13,928 nt of DNA from the NCBI GenBank assembly GCA_900642245.1, contig CAAAJI010000150.1, forward strand, positions 48,341 through 62,268. Direction: 5' to 3'. This document shows, piece by piece, positions 8,202 to 13,928 of this stretch. How positions within the stretch are numbered: the stretch's first letter is position 1; each line of letters starts with the position of its first letter. A model generated the notes under the pieces. It was not told the DNA's origin, searched no databases, and was given only the letters and a program-made list of their open reading frames with translations. The position numbers were made by a program, and so were the translations under genes. Source of the DNA: Fragilaria radians. Taxonomy: Eukaryota; Bacillariophyta; Fragilariophyceae; Fragilariales; Fragilariaceae.

Positions 8202-9767
8202 TTGTGGTATTTTTGCCAAAATGTCTTTAACTGTGTCAATATACTACAAATCCATGTTAAGGTGCAAAAACATCTAAGCCTCTGCATGGATTGGCAAGAC
8301 AGACATTCTTCGGCTATTGAAACAGAACCCAGCTTGACTAAACAATCGTTCACAAATATTCGAAGGAAGTATAAGAAATCGCAAATCAAGATATTCTGAT
8401 GGAGACCCTTCTTTATCTAGTTTCTGTTTCTTGAGAACTTGATCTGCAAAGGACTTTTCGCAATCACTCTCACTTGATTCATGATTCTGCATGGACAATT
8501 TCTTCAGATAACTCACAGATCTCTCTTCAGAAGGCATCAATGAGTCAGCTTTACCTTGCTGGATTCTGATAATTGCTGATTCAAAGTACTTATCCAGAAC
8601 AATATTTGCATTTGCTGCTAGCGTTTCCTTAAGAACTGGATATGCATTTGAAATTTTATCAAAAAGCAATCTGGTATCTGCCAGTGTTGTAGTATCTTGT
8701 TGAGAGGCTTTTGAAATAGATTCAAAATCCTTCATCTCTTCACAAATCGAATCAATGTCACGATTCTCTCTCACAGTTAGTAGAAGTTTGTCCAGTTTAT
8801 TTATCTCCAACAGTGGAAGAAAATCCCTAATTTTAATATACCGCAAAATCATTTCAAAGGTAGAACTCCATCGTGTGGCATTCCTGGTTATCGCTTTCAA
8901 ATGTGTTAATTTCCCTAGTTTTGCTGCTGGAATAAGATTCTTCAATTTAGCCATAAAATCATTGATCTTCTGGAGAGTGTCCTCATATGCCTCTAAATAC
9001 GTCTTCACAGCCAAATTAAATCGATAACTTTCACATCCAATGAAATAACACTTCGCTTTTCCAGCAAATGATCGGTTTGTAGAACTATTATCTTTGATTA
9101 GTGCAGCAACATTTGACCAATCCTTGTCATATAACTCTAGAATATAGTCAAAGTATGCAAGATGTGCATCAGCATTCATAGACTCCTCATTGGTCAGAGG
9201 TGCAAAGGAGAGAAGAGCTTTGTTGTACCCTAATTCAGTGTTGTTGTTTGGATACGTAACAAATACGCCCAGGTAGTGAGTTTGACCAACAGTCCAACCA
9301 CAAAAACAGGTGCAAAAGTGTCTGGAAGCAAAGCAGCAATCTTTTCCTCAAGAGATGTAGTTAAAAGGTTCATCACACATGAATGTATCAACACTAATAG
9401 GAGATACCTTGCATTTATTTCTTGTTCGCTCCTTCTCAACAAAGGAGAAAGGTAAAAATTCTCCAATAACCCAGTCCAGCCAAGTCAAATATGACTTCAC
9501 TTTGGCCGAAAAAAAACAATCTTCTAACAAGCGCTGATTCCTTTTTGTATTGTCTGTAAGTGAGGCATATTCAGGGTGAGCACTTATTATATGAGCTTGT
9601 AGATTGGTATATCCTCAACTTGATCTGTAATTTCCTATCCAACCACATTTACATTTGACCTGATGATCAATGAGTTTATCAGGCTTGGGATTATTTGAGA
9701 AGAAGTCAAAAAAATGAACCACAAGCTGCTTGCCTTTTAGCACATCAGACAACATAACATGCAACAT
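8199..9767 (-). pseudogene. hAT family transposase with N-terminal BED zinc finger, inactivated
   Basis: About 520 codons can be followed. The start is ATG at 9765-9767 or 9753-9755 (MLSDVLKGKQL). The BED finger has CKC at 9645-9653 and the His pair in HIISAHP at 9576-9593, interrupted by TGA at 9615-9617. Next come TWLDWVIGEFLPFSFVEK, a frameshift near 9375, SLEEKIAALLPDTFAPVF, and a one-base deletion at about 9300 that removes the Asp codon of the DGW motif (the first catalytic acid in hAT). The frame then stays open through DNSSTN (second acid), GCESYRFNLAV (family C-x-x-H with His replaced by Tyr at 9024-9026) and NATRWSSTFEM. The C-terminal dimerisation motif is SNICERLFSQAGF. TAG at 8274-8276 and TAG at 8244-8246 interrupt the last residues, and the end is TAA at 8199-8201. 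The family cuts and pastes DNA using a DDE nuclease. This copy cannot. Confidence 0.9.
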
Positions 9768-9882
9768 AATTGCTAATAGTGAGGCATATGTGTGTATGCC
9801 ACTGTTGTGGAGTGCTTATTGCAGTACTGTACTGAAATACCAAAACTACTACTTACAACCTAAACAACAACTGTATAAAAAA

Positions 9883-9998
9883 CAAACAATTATTGTACCA
9901 CAAAGTCTTTACACAAACAATTATTGTACCATAAAGTCTTTGCACAAACAATTATTTTACAAAAACAATAACAATTATTGTTTTTCACAATTATTTTT
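9883..9998. repeat. 31-bp tandem repeat and inverted tip on the hAT 5' side
   Basis: Two 31-bp units (9883-9913 and 9914-9944) differ at two positions, and a third, partial unit begins at 9945. Each starts CAAACAATTATTGTACCA and ends with AAAGTCTTT and CA. A final cluster, AACAATAACAATTATTG, leads to ACAATTATTTTT at 9987-9998, the exact inverse of the sequence at 8144. These sites lie upstream of the transposase start, where they could serve as transposase-binding sites and overlap the promoter. Confidence 0.7.
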
Positions 9999-11517
9999 TT
10001 GGAAGGTCTGTCCTGAAGTATCCCACTTAATTCATGAAGGCTTAGTATGATTACCGTAGGTGTTGAATCTTCGATGATTGAAAGAATAACGCTTGCGAGG
10101 TGAGTGATCATGTTTCATCGCATATTGTAGAGAAACTGCAAAAATGTTCATCGATTTGGACAACATCATCAATGACAACCATTGAGCTCTCCGGGACATG
10201 ATATATATATATGTAGAAGTAAATTTAATTTTCCCACTCAATGAGGGTGAATCACTTTTACGAAATTACTATCAAGTGAATTTCGTGTAACTTTTATTGA
10301 CTGTCCATTGGACAGAAGAGTGAATTATGCATGGTTTTGAATCCTCTCATATTAAGGTACTGTATGTAATAAAACAGACGCACGCACTTGATTTCAATCA
10401 TGTAGCATAGCATTTTCGATAATCTTCTATTGCCGCTATGTCCCGAATGATCGAAATGTTTTATGAAGCTTCTCGATCAATTAGCTCTCTTTTGGCCATT
10501 GCAAGTGCTACATAGATTTAAAAGCTTGGTAATTATCATATACTGCCCGCAAATATCAAATATGAGGTTAACGATTACCCAGTTAGATAATCCAGCCGTT
10601 TGTAGAGCACAGTTTCGAATTTAGGAATGGTTTAAACATTCAGAGTCCACCATTCTCATCGTCATCACAGTGACTTTCTTTGGTCGTTCAAAATCCTCTG
10701 TCCGATTTCATACCATTCTTGGACCAACCAATCAAGCTGATCAAATGGCATTATTGTCGTTTAAAATGACTTATTTAGTAGGGATACATGAAAAAAATGA
10801 CTGATGTAATCATGCAAGCACACTGCAAGATTATATAGTGCAAGTCGGTTAATGTTTCTCGTTGAATGCACCTTCGGTGACTCTGTTGTACCGTATGGTC
10901 AGTATTTTACTTTCTGAGTGTAATCAGTAAAAAAGGCTTTTTAAAATGGCAGTTTTCCTACATCGAATCGAATTAACTTCATCATTCAACGTTCCGCCAT
11001 ACTTGAAGTTGAACTCTCTGTCGACTTCGCCATTTAGTATAAATTTAAAATCTCTACCAAATCAACCTTGGGAAACCAAAACCTGACATGAGGAAAATGC
11101 AAAGGAAAGTTCGCATTACGAAAAAATTACTTACATGCGCACCATGTGCATCCTAAATTCAAGGCTTGACTGACAAAAAAATAACACACAGATAAGTCAT
11201 CGAACTGCCTTTAATTTGATGTTTCACATACATTTTCGTATTTCCTTCTTGATCATACTCATACCCAAGCAGGGATATGTCTATGGGAATTCCTTGAACA
11301 TGAAAGAATTTATGTTGAATTCATATCATCCAAGTAAGGAACATGCGAAAGAGAAAGTACATGAAAAACGGAAATAATAAGTTAAACATATGGAAATGAG
11401 CTTATGAATCAAATCTAGGAACAGTCATTTCAGCAAAAACACAAGCATTAATTTAATTGCAAAACTCTAGTTGGTGCATTACAAGGTTCATGTGTAGTAG
11501 TAGGTTGAAATTCAGTT
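9999..11517. other. Stretch without a recognisable gene
   Basis: No frame gives a known domain. Minus-strand ORFs at 9890-10111 and 10032-10241 partly overlap the hAT tip and change frame every few dozen codons. I tested whether the gag of copia remnant 2 resumes on the minus strand just beyond the hAT element and did not see it. The stretch contains a (AT)6 microsatellite at 10201-10212 and the hairpin at 10260-10286. The rest appears to be AT-rich unique sequence. Confidence 0.55.
10260..10286. repeat. Inverted repeat, 8-bp stem with 11-base loop
   Basis: ACGAAATT (10260-10267) is exactly complementary to AATTTCGT (10279-10286), giving a hairpin with an 11-base loop. No gene end is nearby to suggest a terminator role. 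It may be a chance feature or a short transposon relic. Confidence 0.35.
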
Positions 11518-12163
11518 TCAACGATTATCAAGATTAACTAAAGATGATGTTATTGTTCCATCAGCTGCACAGTTCCTCAATATACTCGCACATGAAATTT
11601 GATATTTTGCAAGCATTGTGTTGTCACCGCCAATGACACTTTTGAAACTATCAAAATGATTGGTGGACATTACATATGATTTGAATCCCAGCTGCTGACT
11701 CGTTCCATCTATTGATTTTTTATTACAATGTGGGAATTTGTAAGGACTAATAACTTAACTACAAGTTTGACACAAGAAGAGAATGGTTCACCTTCAACAA
11801 TAAAGTTGACTCTCCATACTGTCCGAGCAATTAGTCTCGTTAGACTAAAATTCGATATTGTGCATGGCATTAGTTTGTGCCCCTGAAAACTCTGCCTTCA
11901 CATTATTATTTTTCCAATAACACCGTTTTCCACCAAAAGAATCAATGATACGTAGTTCATTCAGGTAGAATAATGTGTATTTAAAGTTGATCATTAATTC
12001 AAAGGAATTAGAAATCAACGCATTAGTTGAAGTGTTCCTTTTTGAAATCCAGCTCAGACAGGACAATTATTTGAAGCAATTAGCACCATCAGGGTTATTC
12101 ATAAAACCAAACCAATTTATGCCCGACAATTCTTTTCCAGGAATTTGCTGCCTTGCTGAGTGC
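11518..12163 (-). pseudogene. Unidentified coding-like region (broken gene or unrecognised exons)
   Basis: Three consecutive minus-strand pieces read like real protein. Piece 1 (12066 down to 11845) contains KYTLFYLNELRIIDSFGG, KRCYWKNN and AEFSGAQTNAMHNIEF. Piece 2 (about 11849 to 11709) is one base out of frame and reads SLTRLIARTVWRVNFIVEGE. Piece 3 is open from stop to stop, 78 codons (11754 to 11518, TGA), and contains YKFPHCNKKS, GFKSYVMSTNHFDSF and GGDNTMLAKYQISCASILR. Weaker text upstream (FMNNPDGANC) is separated by TAA at 12067-12069. Pieces 1 and 2 abut with no room for an intron, which favours a frameshifted pseudogene. A short GT-AG intron between pieces 2 and 3 was considered, but none tested keeps the frame. 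I do not recognise the family. Confidence 0.4.
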
Positions 12164-12688
12164 AATCAAAATGACAAGGGCCTTCCATGAGTCATTAGGC
12201 CGTGAACATAGATTTTTGGCCCTGAAAGGCAAGTAGCCACAATGTTTCAGGATTAATTTATGTGTGTGTATATGAATTCCAAGAATTGTGCATGGATAAC
12301 AAATGTGTCGGTATCTTCCCTCTAATGCTGTTATAAAATCTTGATATGACACCTACAATCAGATGAATGCATTTTGGTCTCGTGAGATCAATTTGATGAC
12401 AAATCTTGTTTTAGAAAAGATATAAATGTGCTCCTGACTTTTGTTGTTGTTGCTAAGGCGACTGTTGCATGGGCAGAAAACAATAGATCTTGAGCGCATA
12501 TCATGAAGTTGGAGATGTTACGAGCTTGATGCTTCTCTCGTTGAGGTGTTACGTCTGCTGCATCTAACCTGATATTTCCAGTTTACTTGTGAACTTTTTA
12601 GCCTGATAGATTTACGGCGTTCTTCCCATGAAGAAAAGGTCTTGAATATCGAATGAATATTTACAGACGAATGATTGCATTGATGTTC
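12164..12688. other. Unassigned stretch between two weak coding-like regions
   Basis: A minus-strand ORF of 85 codons (12095-12352) crosses part of this stretch and overlaps the upstream edge of the coding-like region in a different frame. It shows no domain. Nothing else recognisable is present. Confidence 0.4.
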
Positions 12689-13036
12689 CTAAGGCATCAG
12701 CAGGATATGCATTGAGTAGTGCTCGGGAACGATTGAACTCTTCCGTATAAAGATCTTGGAGAAAAAGATTCTACTTTGTTCTTGCATATTTTGGCAAAGA
12801 TGCCATCCTTGAATTAAGTAAAGAAATTGATTCTCAAAGAGTCCAGAATTTATTCCATGAATGGACACACACATGTCATTAGGTAGTATTTCTATGGAGG
12901 CAAAAGGAAATTCTTGCACGTGTTGTGATAGCAAAGAGTTTTGATCTCGACACATTTTCTTAGATTCACATATCCTATTCGTGCATCCAAGATTTGGATT
13001 TGGATTCGGATTTGAAGTATTGTCTAGATGATACAT
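12689..13036 (-). CDS. Hypothetical ORF, 115 codons, weakly supported
   Basis: An ATG-started minus-strand frame with an upstream in-frame stop at 13058-13060. The N-terminus has a short SNPNPNPN low-complexity run. The middle (HVQEFPFASIEILPNDMCVSIHGIN) reads like folded protein, but no known motif, signal peptide or membrane segment is evident. It lies on the same strand as, and 5' of, the coding-like region at 11518-12163, so it could be an upstream exon of the same decayed gene. It could equally be an accidental open frame, since one or two of this length are expected in this much AT-rich DNA. Confidence 0.22.
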   Translation of the reverse strand: MYHLDNTSNPNPNPNLGCTNRICESKKMCRDQNSLLSQHVQEFPFASIEILPNDMCVSIHGINSGLFENQFLYLIQGWHLCQNMQEQSRIFFSKIFIRKSSIVPEHYSMHILLMP

Positions 13037-13105
13037 GTTAACCTTTTGTATCTCTATTCAGTTCGATCATTGTTTACTTTGTGCCAAATGATTGGTATCC
13101 TCTTT

Positions 13106-13552
13106 GCTTGATGTGTCATGTTATCTCTCTATCTCTTGCTTGGATCGATAAATGTTTGATTTTTGTTAGAGTTGATTGAGTTTCAAATCATTTGTAATTT
13201 ATTTTCTGATGCTACCTTTCTCTTTGATTGAATAAATGGAGCGACTTGGAAGTATCGTGTCGGTAATACAATGAAAGAGTTATTCATACTTTACTTCCAT
13301 TATGTAATATAGCATATGACGATAATCTTCGTGTCAGTGCTTGATATACCATGTTACCACTCTATCTTTTGCCTGGATCGATCAATGTTTGATTTTTGTT
13401 AGTGTTGATTAAAATTTCGAATCATTTGTAATTAATTTGTTCATGTTACCTTTTTGTTTGGATAAATAGAGTGAATTTTGCATCATCGTGTGGGTAAGAT
13501 AATGATAGAGTTGGTCATACTTTACTTCCATCATATCTGTCGATAATCTTCT
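13106..13552. repeat. Diverged tandem duplication, period about 230 bp
   Basis: Two copies follow each other. Matching anchors are GCTTGAT at 13106 and 13339; ATGTTTGATTTTTGTTAG at 13152-13169 and 13385-13402 (identical, offset 233); AATCATTTGTAATT in each copy; and TTACTTCCAT at 13291 and 13522. A third, partial copy may begin at 13541, where CGATAATCTTC repeats the word at 13320. Copies differ by many substitutions and a few small indels. Neither copy encodes a recognisable protein. This could be the edge of a satellite array or an old local duplication. Confidence 0.75.
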
Positions 13553-13928
13553 TGTAACATTACGTGATCACAACCCATGGAAATGGTCGTAGGTTGGAAG
13601 TCGTCTCGACCAATTTATTCACACTTGATTGATCTTGGAATTTGCTTCTTCGTCAAAGGAGGTCTAAGTACCCAATATGAGAGTCCCAGCAAACTTAAGA
13701 GTCATGATTGTCCAGCAATTTATTGATAGATGTCAAAATAGTTGGTAGAAATAACGTTTCAATGATAAGTTAATAATGATATTTAGAGGATAGTCACGAT
13801 GAAACTTTGTCTCGTCTTCCTTTACTTTCGATCCTTGTTCCAACTTCCCACAGGCATTCTTTTTGATCATTACTCCATACAATCAATCATGGTAGAGATA
13901 AGAGTCTCTCCTTGACCAATTTATGATT
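13553..13928. other. Right-hand end, nothing recognised
   Basis: No ORF, RNA gene or clear repeat was seen after the tandem duplication. A further diverged repeat unit cannot be excluded by eye. Confidence 0.4.

Larger units (their letters stand above)
8144..9998 (-). mobile_element. Defunct BED-type hAT DNA transposon
   Basis: A broken hAT transposase (8199-9767, minus strand) is framed on both sides by AT-rich DNA dense in ACAATTATTG words. A 12-bp perfect inverted pair, AAAAATAATTGT at 8144-8155 and its complement at 9987-9998, brackets the coding region and leaves only about 55 bp on the 3' side and 230 bp on the 5' side. This gives a compact element of about 1.85 kb, as expected for the family. 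The true tips are uncertain: I found no 8-bp target-site duplication directly outside these repeats, and the pair is low-complexity. The coding remnant is much firmer than the ends. Confidence 0.75.

Noticed and set aside
9883..9960. CRISPR-like direct repeats
   Set aside because: The units are contiguous with no variable spacers and belong to the transposon subterminal region; the DNA is eukaryotic.
1..13928. A new multi-gene defence or biosynthetic system
   Set aside because: Only one intact gene is present. The other recognisable genes are decayed transposon parts, and no set of co-oriented genes of unknown function is seen.

Overview
This window looks like nuclear DNA from a AT-rich unicellular eukaryote. 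A diatom or another stramenopile alga fits best. There are no operons or bacterial genes. The Ty1/copia fragments have the look I associate with diatom CoDi-type elements, the hAT transposase resembles oomycete/stramenopile BED-hAT families, and the one intact gene encodes a stand-alone ribonuclease-inhibitor-type leucine-rich repeat (LRR) protein of a kind common in these protists. The assignment is by eye and is moderately confident.

Layout, left to right. Positions 1-1874 (+) are a decayed Ty1/copia element. A gag fragment with in-frame stops is joined directly to a long open reverse transcriptase (RT) frame, and protease, integrase and most of RNase H are missing. Positions 1875-4263 hold no convincing gene, only a pair of strong palindromes and a short hairpin. 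Positions 4264-5622 (-) are an intact, intronless LRR gene of 452 codons, with a 7-codon upstream ORF just before its start.

Positions 6221-8097 (-) are a second, much older copia element. Pieces of gag/zinc knuckle, protease, integrase, the end of RT and RNase H can be read in the correct order, but they are broken by many frameshifts, stops and internal deletions. Positions about 8144-9998 (-) are a dead BED-hAT DNA transposon with AT-rich subterminal repeats, including a 31-bp tandem repeat on its 5' side. It abuts the gag end of the second copia element.

Positions 10000-13928 are mostly unassigned AT-rich DNA. They contain a minus-strand stretch at 11518-12163 that reads like protein but is out of frame and unrecognised, an unsupported 115-codon ORF at 12689-13036, and a diverged tandem duplication with a period near 230 bp at 13106-13552.

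The picture is a transposon graveyard around one apparently functional LRR gene. No co-operating gene set is visible. I did not find a convincing new multi-gene system; the best leads are the unidentified coding-like region and the open RT frame inside an otherwise dead element.
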